A stretch of 64,000 bases of DNA from the NCBI GenBank assembly GCA_900073065.1, contig FJOG01000003.1, positions 3,012,007 to 3,076,006 of the forward strand, read 5' to 3'. Numbering within the stretch: the first letter of the stretch is position 1; every line of letters starts with the position of its first letter. This DNA is from Phialocephala subalpina. Its lineage: Eukaryota; Ascomycota; Leotiomycetes; Helotiales; Mollisiaceae. The position numbers and the translations under genes were made by a program. Shown here one piece after another: positions 1 through 12,000 of this stretch. The notes beneath the pieces are model-generated. The model saw only the letters and a program-made list of their open reading frames with translations, made no database searches and was not told the origin of the DNA.

Positions 1-117
1 TGGCTTGAAGTGACTTCAAACGACAATCAACAATGCTCACGATCAACCCTATGGATTTCAGCACGCCTGAGAGGACTCTCAATTTATTCAAGCTTAAACC
101 CACGATTGAGAACACGA

Positions 118-2094
118 ATGGTCACCCGTGTCTTCGGACCTCCGCCCGGCGCGGTGCGCAGCAGCCGTGGCCAACATAGTGGCTTCAGCACGCATTCAAA
201 AATTCGCCAACGCGATGGACCAGAGCATCTTCAAACCCACAAGCAGATGCCTCACGACTCTGGTATCGACTTGGTCCATGATATTGCACTTGAGGACATC
301 TGCCCCGCACCAATATCGATAAGGCCAGAGTCACCAGACGATGGAGCAATATCCCAGATCCAGGGCGAGGACGATCTCAATGTTTTCGAGGAACGTACGG
401 CCCCTTTCGTGTTTGAAAACACGCCGTCAGCGTATGATAAGGATTTCCCAGGCCCCGTCCCACCAGAGCTGTTGAGTTTTTTGTCTATGCCGAATGTTAA
501 GGTTCCCCACGCTACCCCACCAGAGACGATCAACCCCGATGCCCTAGACATCGCAACTATCCCAGATGATGGCTCCTTAGATACTACTGAACTCAAGAGG
601 ACCGACTTTGCAAGTCCGATGAACGATCCGAAACTGACTGAGGGAGCCATCAGCGAGATCCCTTTCCATGTTCCATCGGAGCTCGTCTGCCCAGATGATC
701 TGGAGGACACCCAAATTATTGTCCCAGTCGATAACTCCTTAGATATTGAACCCCAAAAAACTAATCTTGCGAGTCCGATGAATAACCCGAAGTCGCCTAG
801 GGGAGCTGTCGTCGAAGTTCCTTTGCGTCGTCTCCCACCGCGTCCCCCTCCACCACGGAGTTCAAGCTCATCGGATACTCCACGCAGCGTTGATACGACA
901 GTTGATCTTGATCTCCCATACGGTCCCATTGAAATGCAACACCCATACGGGAGCGAATGGAGCAACATAAAGAGGCTCCGTGCCGACGTGAAACGCTTGA
1001 GATCACAAGCTCAGCAGATGCGGAGGGTCTTGAGAGACAAGCAGCAAGCTCGATCCAGAGCCGACGACAAGTATTTCCAATATGTTCGCATGCGAAAATT
1101 CGGTCCATACCCAGAAAACGATGGTACATCTGGTCAGGATCAGGAATTCGAGAGGCTTTACCACGAATGTGAGCGCCTTCGGGATGAATGCGGACCGCTT
1201 GAGGACGACTGCATCTTGCTGGACAACGATTTGAGCTACCACGAGTTCGAGCTTGAAAAATTAGAGAGCAAACTTTACGAACGACCAATTCAGGTGCCTG
1301 CCACGTTTGCCACGTCTAATCTCAATCAGCTGAAACATACCCCCAAATCTCAAGCTTCTTCCATCTATGGTGGATCTGAAATCGACCATGGATACCATCC
1401 GCGGGTCTATCAGTACCTTTCTAAACTCGGAGATCTCAACAACCTCAACGAACGATTGGACTGGCACGAAGACGAGAAAGCAAACTTGGAAGACGAGAAA
1501 GAAACAAGAATGCGAGTTGGTCTACGACTACCAGCAGAAGGACAGAAATGGCTGGACAATTACTCAACATTGGAGAACGACTTGATCCAACAAATCGAGA
1601 AAGCTAATGATGAGGCAGAGGCATTAAGAAAGCAGTGTTTTGCTGAAGGGCTGGTAGACGAAGACGGCGAGCCTACCGACTTCGAGACCCGCGAACGGCT
1701 CACCTTCATCAACGACAAACGACTTGACGCTGGAAACTCGAAATCCGAATTTGTCAACTTTCCAATGATTCTGCCACAACCGAGCGGTAAACAAGAGGAG
1801 TTTCACGATCCTATGCTGAGTCCAGAGAAAGCGACAGTCGATCCCCGCGATCGGATTAACGGATGGCTACTTCACCAGCTTCGCATGTCTGCTCTCGAAG
1901 TCAACCGGCTGGCAATCACATATGAGTCGAAATATGGAGGTATCGCAGAGGGGGAAACATGGGAATTCAATGTTCTGGAATGGTGGTACAAAGATGGAGC
2001 GAAGGAAGGCAACGGGAAGTCTGGACGAACAATCAAGTCAGTCTCGTCTGGCGAAGTGACGGAAATTTCTGCGAACATTCATGATAAGTCTTGA
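118..2094 (+). CDS. hypothetical coiled-coil protein, possibly 5'-partial
   Basis: I do not recognise this protein. The reading frame is open to the left edge of the window, so an upstream exon may be missing; the first in-frame ATG is at 118, giving 658 residues without introns. The N-terminal half is acidic and proline-rich and holds a diverged internal duplication in which a block containing ASPMN.PK...GA is repeated (ASPMNDPK, then ASPMNNPK) about 60 residues apart. A proline/serine-rich stretch follows. The middle (about 940-1290) is strongly charged and heptad-like, rich in R, K, E, Q and L, consistent with a coiled coil; a second coiled segment lies near 1430-1640. There is no signal peptide or membrane segment. 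A structural or scaffold role is only a guess. Confidence 0.6.
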   Translation: MVTRVFGPPPGAVRSSRGQHSGFSTHSKIRQRDGPEHLQTHKQMPHDSGIDLVHDIALEDICPAPISIRPESPDDGAISQIQGEDDLNVFEERTAPFVFENTPSAYDKDFPGPVPPELLSFLSMPNVKVPHATPPETINPDALDIATIPDDGSLDTTELKRTDFASPMNDPKLTEGAISEIPFHVPSELVCPDDLEDTQIIVPVDNSLDIEPQKTNLASPMNNPKSPRGAVVEVPLRRLPPRPPPPRSSSSSDTPRSVDTTVDLDLPYGPIEMQHPYGSEWSNIKRLRADVKRLRSQAQQMRRVLRDKQQARSRADDKYFQYVRMRKFGPYPENDGTSGQDQEFERLYHECERLRDECGPLEDDCILLDNDLSYHEFELEKLESKLYERPIQVPATFATSNLNQLKHTPKSQASSIYGGSEIDHGYHPRVYQYLSKLGDLNNLNERLDWHEDEKANLEDEKETRMRVGLRLPAEGQKWLDNYSTLENDLIQQIEKANDEAEALRKQCFAEGLVDEDGEPTDFETRERLTFINDKRLDAGNSKSEFVNFPMILPQPSGKQEEFHDPMLSPEKATVDPRDRINGWLLHQLRMSALEVNRLAITYESKYGGIAEGETWEFNVLEWWYKDGAKEGNGKSGRTIKSVSSGEVTEISANIHDKS

Positions 2095-3586
2095 TATTCT
2101 AGATGTTCGGAACGGACTTGAACACTAGTTCTAAGAAATACGAACGTGCGTGCTGCTCTCAATCTCCATTTGTACGGCAGATAACGAGTCTAGGATTCAC
2201 CGGCATGGTGACACGCCTTTGCACAATTTTCGCTTCACGTCCTTGACGACGATTCTAGTTGATGCAGAAATCAACTATGAGAATTTAATATCGAGGTCAC
2301 AACGTCTTTGTCCTAGCAAACCGACAGGACTACGTCGGACATCTACTCAATTCCTCGTCCGGACACGGCATGCGAACCCTTTCGCCATTATTTCTTCGCG
2401 AATTTCACTTCTTAGGTCCAAGTGCTGCATTTTGGAGGACTGGGGTTTGCAGCAGGCGTAATTTATCGGGTTTGAAAGGTCAAGCAAGTATTTGTTAAGA
2501 TACCCATTTGTCTTTCTAGTCTGCAAAATTTGGAGCATTGTTAACTGGGGCAATTATTCATATCCTGGCATTTTCACATGGATTCCAGCTGGTTGGCGAC
2601 TGGTATCTTTCCGGCTCATTGGCACGCGAGCATTTGTTGGGTTATTCGTGTACGAATAAGGAGCATAGAGTGCTGGACATTGCATTGCTTTCTTTCAATA
2701 TTCAAGGGTTGGGGGTTTGATCTCCAAAGGACTCGGGTGTTGGCTGTATTATATAGCGTTATGTAGCTAGTTTTCTCTTTCTGAGCATTTGGAGGCCTTT
2801 ACATTGTAACTTTACCCATCTCCGATATGCCCTTCATGATTTGCAGAGCTTCTGGATATTCGGCATTTTCAAGGGGTTTTTATTCGGTGAACATTCTCTC
2901 ATGGGAAGTCTTTCATCCTCCATGAAGATAGTCGTGCTGACATTGACAGGTAATATTGGACGACCAGGGCTTGCTATGTTTCGTCAACCCGAGTCACTTT
3001 GGAGTATCTGCGAATCTTTATGGATCAGCTTGCAACTGAAGCCGCGATCGTTTTTGGAAGTGACAACTCGCAGGAATTTTGAAGACGCCAATGACCAGGA
3101 CCATCCGCCAACCATAATACGGGCCCTGCAAGAATACAGAGCTCGTCAGTACTTACCACCTTCCACTTCTTCACTTCGTCGAGAATCTTGCTCAATCATT
3201 CCATTATTGATCGGAGAATAGAATTAGCAAAAGGGCCCAAAACTGTGACGCGATGATTGGACAGGTCCATGTTACTCACTCCTCAACCCCTGAGTGTTCA
3301 CTTGGTTCACTCCACCCTCGCTAAACTTCTCCATCGCCCAAAATCGCCTCTTTAGGAAACCGCATTTATAATCAGACCGCAGCGGCAAAAAATCATGTCT
3401 AATCACGAAACTGGAATGATGGAGATATGTCAATACATAAATTTTGAGAGGAATGTACTCTCACCTTCTCAAAGTGGCGAAAGAGGAAAAGATATCTCGA
3501 ACTCGAGTCTTCAAAGTTGTGGCTAGCTAGTATTAGGCTGCCGGACTTTCAATTCATCAACCACCTATCAGATTATCGGACTCACC
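2095..3586. other. intergenic, no supported gene
   Basis: Only short, unconvincing reading frames are present, without matching splice sites or recognisable domains. The last few hundred bases presumably hold the promoter of the gene starting at 3587. I see no repeat or RNA gene. Confidence 0.6.
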
Positions 3587-5622
3587 ATGGCTACCGCGAA
3601 TAAAGTTTCAAGAATTGAAGTGCCTCATGCACGGCAGCGATTGCCAAGGAAGGCAAAAGGCAGGTATCTCGTCCCAATCACGGACATTGAGGTCACGGAA
3701 CCCGAGCTGACCGGAAAGAGTGGTAAGACCGGACAGCCCTATTTCGGACAGGGACTTACCTGATGCAGTCAATGTACTCAAGCATCGAATCGATGGGGAC
3801 GCACCCACCAACATGAATGACAAAACATTCGAGTTTGTCACCCTCACAAGCGAACCCACCTCAACCACGTTGCGGGAAACATCCAAACAAGTTCGGAAGC
3901 AGGCTATGCATGATTATCTTCGGAAGCAAAATCAGCAATCAGCTACCGGCGTTATCGAGGTCGTTGAGAGCTCGAAGCTACAAGAGCATTTTCAGTACAA
4001 GGGCAAGTTCAAGTTGAATACTTGGTCGCACAAGACGAAGACGAAAGCTATCCTTGCACGTCGTGAGAGAGCGACAAACGAAGAAGAGAATGTCGCCAGT
4101 CAAGAAGAGCCAGTGCCATTCAATAACTTCTCAAATTCAGACACACTCACACGTATCAATTCATGGCGGCCAATCGAAAGGAGCGGACCACTGCAGCGAA
4201 TCTTCTCTCCCAGCGCCAGCTCTTTGGATCCTTTCGACACCCTCGCCATCAGACTTGGCCCTCAAAGCGAGAAGCTCCTCGTCCATTGTAATTCATCACA
4301 TCCCCTTGCACTGAGTACCATGCTAACTTTGTCGTGTCAGATAGCACCGTATACACCATGAACTCAGTAGCCATCAACGCGGAAGGAAATTTCTTCTCCT
4401 TTGTCAAGACTGACCCCGCGTTGTTCCACTCGATCCTATACCTTGTTGCTCTGCATCATGATCTATGTTATGGACTTGTCGACTCGCCTATTTGTCTGTA
4501 TCACGGAGTTGAAGCGTTTAGGATTATCAATGAGAGACTTGAGAATAACTTTGTTTTTGATGATGTTACTATTGCCGCTGTTGCGATGCTTGTCAATAAA
4601 GAGGTAGGATCTCTTCCTAAGTCCTACAACACACCTAGCTAATGAACTTGCAGAACCTTAGTGGAAGATACGGTTTATCGAAAATGCATATGCAAGGTCT
4701 CAAGCAGATGGTACAAACACGCGGAGGAGCTCAGAATCTATCAGGAGTTTTTCAGAGGATAGTCACATGGTACAAATTTCCCCATCTCACCTCATATCTA
4801 TCATATGCTAACATTGCCAGGTCCGACTTCTGCTTCTCAAACGTCTGGAATATCCAGCCTTCATTTCCTCGGCTCCCCTCTATACCACCTACGTCCCCAA
4901 TCCCCACTTCTCTCTCAACGGACCTAGAATCCGAACAACTCAAAGCCTCTCACCTCCTCGGCGCCTCCTCCCCCATCATCCCCATAATCTCCAACCTTCG
5001 AACCCTCACCCACCTCCTCTCATCCAGCAACAGCTCCTCACACACCAAAAGCGCCCGTATGCATGCGAGCGACCTGATCTACGATACCGAATACTCACTC
5101 CTCGCTCTGAACCCTCCTTCTCTCGACCCAGATTCCTTCAACTTTGCCCTATCAAATTGCGCGTTTACCTTTGAGTCGCTACCTCTGAGAACGGCGTTAC
5201 ATTTGTATCTTTATCTTTCGATAAGACTTGTTCCGACGAGCTCTGAGTTGGTGCGTAAGATGGTGGCTAGATTGAGAGATGCGCTGGAGGAGGTTAAGGA
5301 GTGGTGGGAAAGTAACGAGAAGAAAATGTGGCTGCTTTGGATTCTTTTTGTCGGAGCAGTTGCCACGAGACGGGAGCTGGAGGAGAGATGGTGGTTCATT
5401 GACGAGCTTAGAAGGCTGTGCACCGAGATGAGGATTTGGGACGTTCAAAATTTGAAGGCCATGTTAAGGGGGGTACTTTGGGAGGAAGAGTGGTGTGGTG
5501 AGAAGGCTGAAGCGATTTGGGAAGAGGTTGTTGCTCAAGGTTTGGAGACTCGGGTGCACGCCGATCTGATTTTCATCGATGGCAACACGCCCGATAAGAA
5601 TTTTAATTACTTGGAACATTAA
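3587..5622 (+). CDS. fungal-specific transcription-factor-domain protein (Fungal_trans_2 type, no zinc cluster)
   Basis: Five exons join in frame: 3587-3722, 3769-4287, 4341-4603, 4654-4769 and 4821-5622, giving 611 residues. The start ATG lies in CACCATGG. Features typical of this family are an early FEFVTL segment, a basic region with KQVRKQAMHDYLRKQ, the hallmark LDPFDTLAIRLG followed by LLVHYSTVYT, and a long helical C-terminal half. These proteins resemble the middle-homology region of Zn2Cys6 regulators but lack the N-terminal Cys cluster, and none is visible here. Databases often label them tachykinin family protein, a misleading name. It is probably nuclear and regulatory, target unknown. 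The gene at 24815-26473 belongs to the same general class. The exon joins are my own reading and keep frame throughout. Confidence 0.8.
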
Positions 5623-6115
5623 TAGGCAAGTCAATGTACGAAGTTGACTCAAGAATTTTGTGTCGAATTCTCGAGTGCATCGCGGAAATTCCATCCCACG
5701 CACCCGATTTTGCACTTTCTTGCCCAACTAATCCGGAAGACCGAGATGGTGGCTTGCATCCCTACATTGCAAAGTTGCACATTCGTTCGCTGCCCCGAGT
5801 GGTTCGCTTCGATATGCTCACCGTCAGACGCTCAGCCTTGTCTGCTTTCCCAAGACTTAAATATTCCTGACTCCCACGTCCTTGGATTTCAATCTCCTTG
5901 ATCCTGCTGTGGGAGATAGTTTTCTGACACTTCAAAGTCTGAGTCAAATTGTGGAGTTGTTTGCAGGCAGCATGGATTGGGGACTCTGTATGTTGTGGCC
6001 TAAAAGCGATGCTGCTGCCTCAACTCGACCTGAGTGAGTGCTTCTTCTCCAAGGCTGTTCTCTATATTATACTTTCCATCATCGCCATACTATTGGAACT
6101 TTGGAGTTTGCTGAT
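5623..6115. other. intergenic, no supported gene
   Basis: Two overlapping short frames (5634-5901) show no domain, signal peptide or splice support. This stretch probably holds the 3' end of the upstream gene and the promoter of the Clr5 gene. Confidence 0.5.
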
Positions 6116-6880
6116 ATGATTAGCAGAACCAACATTTTCCGAACGCCAAAAAAGTCATCAGTCCCATACATATCACCTTGGACGAGAGATATCCCCTTTA
6201 TGCAGAGTCCATGCCACTACTGTGATACTGTTCATTTGGATTTCAAAGACATCGTGGGCTGTCGCTATCGGTACCATTACCCAGTTCCTCCACCATCAGA
6301 CGCTTCAGCAGTCTCCTCAACACAGAGTATCACTGGCGGGGACAACATCACCCCCGAATTTACACACCAGGATGCCACCGACCAGGCAGTGGATCAGGGT
6401 CCCAATTTAGCTTTACGCTCGGTTGCCAATCAACCTTCAAAAATCTCACGTCGTACACAAAAGCGGGAGAAATGGGCTTCAATCAAAGATGAAGTCCACC
6501 AGTGCTATGTGGTACAAGGCATGACGCTAGAGAAGACTATGGCGGCAGTTGAGCACAAGTACTCTTTCAAAGCGAGGTAAGGACTCATGAACCGTTTCTA
6601 GAGACGAATGTTGACAGTTTCCAGTCTCCGCAAGTGGAAAATGCAGATCAAGGAATGGAAGTTCGACAAGAACATCAGCAAGGCCCAGATGGCAATCCTC
6701 GTAGCAAAAGCAGAGAAGCGAGCTAGAAATGGCAATAAACAGACAGCATTCTATTACAAAGGGAAGGAGATTAGGTCAGAGAAGCTCGTCAGTTTTCAGA
6801 AACGATCAATGACAGAGAGAACTATTCCGGCATCACCAAGTGCAGGTATGAGGCCTTTTAATCGACCTAGAGTGACCTAG
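6116..6880 (+). CDS. Clr5-domain protein
   Basis: Two exons, 6116-6576 and 6625-6880, give 238 residues. The Clr5 domain spans the splice site: it begins with KWASIKDEVHQCYVVQG, continues TLEKTMAAVEHKYSFKAS and ends LRKWKMQIKEWKFDKNISK. The intron falls inside the FKAS codon as expected. Clr5 domains occur in many fungal proteins of unknown role, some probably nuclear. The upstream part has a CxxC (CHYCDTVHLD). Beyond the stop at 6880 a protein-like acidic frame continues from about 6910 to 7195 but is broken by TAA and TAG, so the C-terminus may be truncated or an intron at 6846-6908 may extend the protein in another frame. Start and C-terminus are less certain than the domain. Confidence 0.75.
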
Positions 6881-7369
6881 ACGAAGCTGACGGCGCAAGC
6901 AACACCTAGTGACACCACCTACGAGACGCCAAGAGACGACGGCGCTGTGTAAGATGCCGAAGAGAGAGATGGCACGATCGTCATCTCCGACGAAGATGAA
7001 GTTAATCACTGTGCTTCAACTACCCCACTTGCTAATACCGCACCAACCGATTTTCAGAAATCACTTGAGCCGCAATGCCTCGATCGGCGCGTCCTCTAGT
7101 ACCAACACGATCTCACCGAGACGAAAGTCTCAAGGTACTGGCCTGCGAGACCTGCAAAGAGGCCCAGTATGTGGCTAGAGTGGGGAAAGAGGTTGTAATG
7201 CCAGCACTTTTGATGGACCTCCCCAGTAAAACTGGCCATTCCCTGACCAAAGTCACAAATTTTGGGACCTTTTAGGTCCCGAACGCTTTTTTTGTTTGGA
7301 CATCGGAGCATCAGAGATCCTCGGCGACATGCGGAAGATAGAATCATTCAATTTTGAAGCCCAGGACAG
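6881..7369. other. intergenic or decayed C-terminal part of the Clr5 gene
   Basis: An open frame from 6909 to 7178 could follow a GT..AG intron at 6846-6908. A second frame reads an acidic protein-like stretch with two stops. Neither is convincing. The 3' end of the minus-strand DUF427 gene abuts this interval. Confidence 0.4.
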
Positions 7370-8202
7370 CTACTTCTCCTCCAACACCCCATCAACAAAA
7401 ACATCCACCTTCTCATTATAAAAACAAACTAATCCCTGTATCCCCGCACTCTCCATCGTCGGATACTCATACCACCAAATCACATCCTTGTATTCCTTCC
7501 CTTCCACCGTAACATTATAATACTGCGCCAACCCTTTATACGGACATTTCGTCGTCGTGCTTGACGGAGTCAGGTATTGAAAATTAACGGAGGTTTTAGG
7601 GAGGTAGTAGCGAAGACGTAACCCGGTTTCGAAGAGGAACATTGAGGAGGTGGAGGAGGCGATGGTATGGCCAGAGAGTTTGATAGTTATTTGGCGCGAG
7701 GAGGAGAGAATGTCGATTCGGGTGTAGGGGGATTTGGGGTGGTCGTAGATTTGGGTGTCTTCTTCGAACCAGGCGTCTGTTCAGAATCAGCTTTGCCTTC
7801 TGAACTCTTAACTTCAGAACGGAGGTATCGCGTACCCATCGCTTTGAACTCAAACCTTACTAACCCTTCCAAAGGACCTTTTTCAAACACCATGACTCGA
7901 TCCGTGCTCCTTCCCTCGACATTAACAAATCCCTGAAACGCAGTCTCATCCTTGTCAAACGCAGCTCCTTTGCTCAAAATTCCAGGAACGACGGAGGTGA
8001 TAGGCACCCAGAAATGAGGGAAATATTTGTGTTCCCAGACATGTTTTGCGGAAATGGTATCAACGATGAATTTTCCGCCGAACAAGGCGCGGACGCGGCG
8101 GGGTGTAGACTCGACTTTGTGTGGGCCGGAATTGATGAGGGTTGAGGCCAGGGTTTGGAGGCCTGGATCTGGGACTGGAGATTTTGTGATGGATCCTGCC
8201 AT
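7370..8202 (-). CDS. DUF427 domain protein, tandem domains
   Basis: Two minus-strand exons, 8202-7836 and 7776-7370, join across a 59-nt GT..AG intron and give 257 residues. The join creates FKAM-DAWFEEDTQIYDHPKSPY, which is the expected continuation of a DUF427 fold. The first domain includes RVRALFGGKFIVDTISAKHVWEH and a partner strand region ending near the intron. The second includes MFLFETGLRLRYYLPKTSVNF and TTKCPYKGLAQYYNV, with VIWWYEYPTMESAGIQGLV near the C-terminus. Two DUF427 copies per protein is the usual fungal arrangement. The function of the family is not established. I chose the ATG at 8202 because upstream codons in frame are not ATG. Confidence 0.88.
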
Positions 8203-9046
8203 TGTCTTTTGATGCTTCAATTCTCGAGTTTCAAGCTCCTGGATTGTGTCGTTTTGTGATTTTAGCGAAATCAGTGAAGTGAGATAATTCGCAAATGGTA
8301 AAGAATTGTGATTTTCCAGAAGAAAAAAGGGAATATGATATACGAAGCTTCAATTTGATAATATTTATAATCATGCATATGTCTTTCTCTTGATTGGGAA
8401 GAAAACGACTGCGCGTACTCCGTAAGCATAAATCCAACAGCTTTCAAAGCTACCCCGCACTTGCTAATAGCGGGGTAATCATTGGCCACTTTGCCATCGA
8501 ATGATCAAAATAAAATATTAAGAATCAAGCGTCCACTTTTGAACATATGACCTCATTGCTCTCAGCCTTGCTGACGAGGCTGAAGCTTGTGAAATGCATG
8601 TGTGAGAGCGAGAAGGGTTCAATGAGGGGTCCAATCCAAGCCCAAATAGGAAAGTGGGGTTTATATTTGAGATCGCTTCAGCTTTTCGACAAATGTTCAG
8701 ACTAAACATGAACAATCCTAGATCGTGAAATGGAAAAGATAGATGCGGCAAGCGTAATGGATGGAAGAGGAAGATAAATTTTTGACTCAAAAATGGCGTT
8801 TCATGCACGTTTCACGTGATCCTCAGAAGCGCGCTTCGTTTGCTGGTGCCGTTTGCCGCAGCTCGAGAAATCTTCAACAGACAAACACAAACATTTCCTC
8901 CATTTCTCACAACGCCAACGAGGCCATACACGCGCCTCTGTCATCCTGAAGCTGGACGACCGACCTAGAGAAAATCATTGATAAGACTAATCAGTACAGA
9001 CTGACTGAACAGAAATCCAGACGCGTGTCGAACCATCAACGCCACC
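8203..9046. other. divergent promoter region between DUF427 and DDX60-like genes
   Basis: There is no credible coding frame in these 844 bases. It contains an 8-bp inverted repeat, TACCCCGC ... GCGGGGTA, at about 8452-8478, and an E-box-like TTCACGTGAT near 8811-8820. Both flanking genes point away from this interval. Confidence 0.5.
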
Positions 9047-12000
9047 ATGGCGGGGTCAGAATCTCAGGAAGAGATAGTGCGTGCTACGGCATCTATCTTG
9101 GCCTGGTATGATTCTACGCGTCCCATGTATATCGACCTTGTTGGTGACTATGCAGGAAAGGAATTGTTTCTTGTGGAAGGAGATTCGTTGTTGCGCGAAT
9201 GCTTTGATGATGAGCGGATAGATTTTGATGGTAAGTCAACCTCCTACCCCGCCAACGTCATTGTTACCCCACGACGCGACGGGATTGTCTCCAATTCAGG
9301 AAGGAGCATCTTTCCTTCACCGCTGGCTTTGAGATGATCCATCTTTGCAAATGTCAGGTGACAGGTCATGCTTTTAACGGACGACAACTGCAACATGTCT
9401 TGGCATGCAGACAAACATTCCATGTTGACAAATGAAAATGGGCTAATTGTTACAGGTGGCTTTCAACTCCTTCATGCAGTCTATGTGGTAGAAAGATTTC
9501 TCGAGAATTTGATCAAGAGACATTGCCAGTTTCACGTCGTGTTTTTCGATGGTATGCTGACCCTTCCTCCTTCCTCGAGGTCACTTTATTGACAACCCAA
9601 TCCAGAAAATGCTCAACTATGCGTACCTATCGAAAAATCCAAGGCCCAACGTGCTCGGTACCTCCTCGCCAGAGCAGTTATCAAGCGACATCTCATACTC
9701 CGCCTCTCAACCTCACATCCAAATGTCTTGGTCAAGAATTTTACTTCTTTGACCAGTCCAGAGTTCCAAGAATACCTCCATGAGTCTCCCGTCCACTTTG
9801 TGATGGTCCATGATGGCTCAGGAAAGGAGTCAAAGTTCGAGATCGCGGAAACCGATGATACGACCACTATGCGAAAAATGAGTCATGACGAGAGATTGTC
9901 CAAGAAGCTCTTCAGAGGCATCATTTGGTACTTCAATACACACAAGCTTAATGTGGCCTTGATCAATCGAATCGATTTCCGGGATTCTAAAGTTTTCACA
10001 ATGATTGTCGAAAGCTTCAGACCCTCGAGCAAGGAGAAGTTGGTGATGTCAGCCAAGTTCATCGAATCCATCAAGGCTACACACGAGCAATTCGAGGCGG
10101 CTCACGGTACCGAGAACTCACCGCTCAAGAGTTCGCTGGAGGTCAAAGACGTGAAGGATCTCTCGGAAGCTCTGGGAGAGGACGAATTAAGTGAGAACTA
10201 CTGCCTCTCGGTATATGTGGTCGCCAAGCTCTTGAACCAGGAAGCATGCGATGTCTTCTTCGCATCCGCATTCATCTTGCACTCCATTTCCTTGGAGCAT
10301 ATGGCACTCTCCCAACGCCGTCTGCCACTCATCAAATTCGATGAAGGTTTTGAGGAACAAATTGAGGATTTCGTGGCGGAAATCTCAATTGTTCTCCGTT
10401 CCGCTATCGAGAGTTCGAGATGGCCTTCTCTCATGGAGCATGAAGATGTTGACGTTGGTGCCGTGGACATTGTTGACGGACGGCTCCTTCGAGCTGTCAT
10501 GCAAGCAATGTGCGAGGGCTCGTTGAAGGGCGTTATTCCTCCTGCTGCTCAGCCCGATTGGGAGCTCCTGTCTGGTCTTGTTTCTCAATTGACAGAGGAT
10601 GAGCTTTCGATCGAAAAAAGCGAAGATGTCATTTCCTCCCAATCGATGGCCACTGAATCAGACCTCGAAGATAAAACCGAGAAGCTTTTTGTCTTACCGT
10701 TCTCCAACCCTGTCCTCGACAAGCACCTGGAATGTATTCATGTCGAAACTGAGAAGTCACTGCCGAAGCGTTTAGGTGCCATGAAGCTCTACCGAGAGAC
10801 CACCCATTGGCACAACCATAGGAAGCCTCTTGATGTCAAGACAGGCCCACCAGTAAAGGTCTCGAAATGGCGGTAAGTTCTCCATCCCGGTTGCAATTTG
10901 AGTCCGTGATTATTAGAATATTAACGGCGGCCTTCGTGTTCAATTCGCTAACCTCAATAGCAATCCTCTCCGAACCAACCAGTTTTACATGAAGGAAATG
11001 ACCACATATGCGGCATCCTTGACCGGAGCGAAGGGCAAGGCTTTGGAACCCGAGACCGTAACCGTGGGACCGAAGCAACTGATCAAGATTGTTGAAGACA
11101 CACCAGAGAAGAATTCTGCCAGGTCGAAGAAGGAGGAGGCACCGCCACAGAGCAAGGCAGGTGCTGCGAAAAAGGGTACAAAGAAAGGTGCAGCAGGCCT
11201 GTCGAAAAAGGATCAAATGATCGCAGAAAACAAGGAACGAAAGGGTGGAGCCGAGTCCGACAAGGCTTTTAACGCATGGTCAACTGTTATGAAGGATCTC
11301 GACGCTGTGTATGATGAGCAGGATCGCTACCTCAGGACTATCCAGTACCTCAACAACCTGGATTCGGCCAAGACAACATATCTCGAGGCAGATATTTACA
11401 CCTACGTCCTTCAATCGCTACTCAATTGGTGGGCGGCATATTGCAAGGCTGACAAGAAGAGTCAAGGATACCACGTTGTTGCTCTGGTCTGGACCACTAT
11501 CCGCTCAATATGCACGTCGAAGGCACCTGTTTCTAAGGATACTGTGCAGCATATGACAAAGATTTGCACATTTCTCGGGATCAGTGATGCGATGACCGCT
11601 TACAATCCTTCTACCTCCGACCGAAAGCTCTCATTCAACTTCAAATATCCTCCACCCACACAAGATCTCAAGATCACGATGAGTCAAACTGACTTCCAGC
11701 TTGATTACTGCGGACCCTATATGGACCGTATGCTAGATGCGAAGCCAGATCCGCGGGTTGGCAGCTTCGTGCCTGATGGATGGCAACGAGATGTCCTGGA
11801 TCAGCTTGATGCTAATAAGAGTGTCTTCGTTGTTGCTCCTACCTCTGCCGGAAAGACGTTCATCTCTTTCTACGCCATGGAGCAAGTCCTTCGTGCCGAC
11901 AACGATGGCGTTCTGGTTTACGTTGCACCAACCAAGGCACTTGTCAACCAGATCGCTGCTGAAATTCAAGGTAAGACGCTTCAGTTTTGTTCAATTGAGG

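Noticed and set aside
252..968. 238-codon antisense frame over the first gene
   Set aside because: A shadow of the plus-strand coding sequence caused by its Pro/Ser-rich codons.
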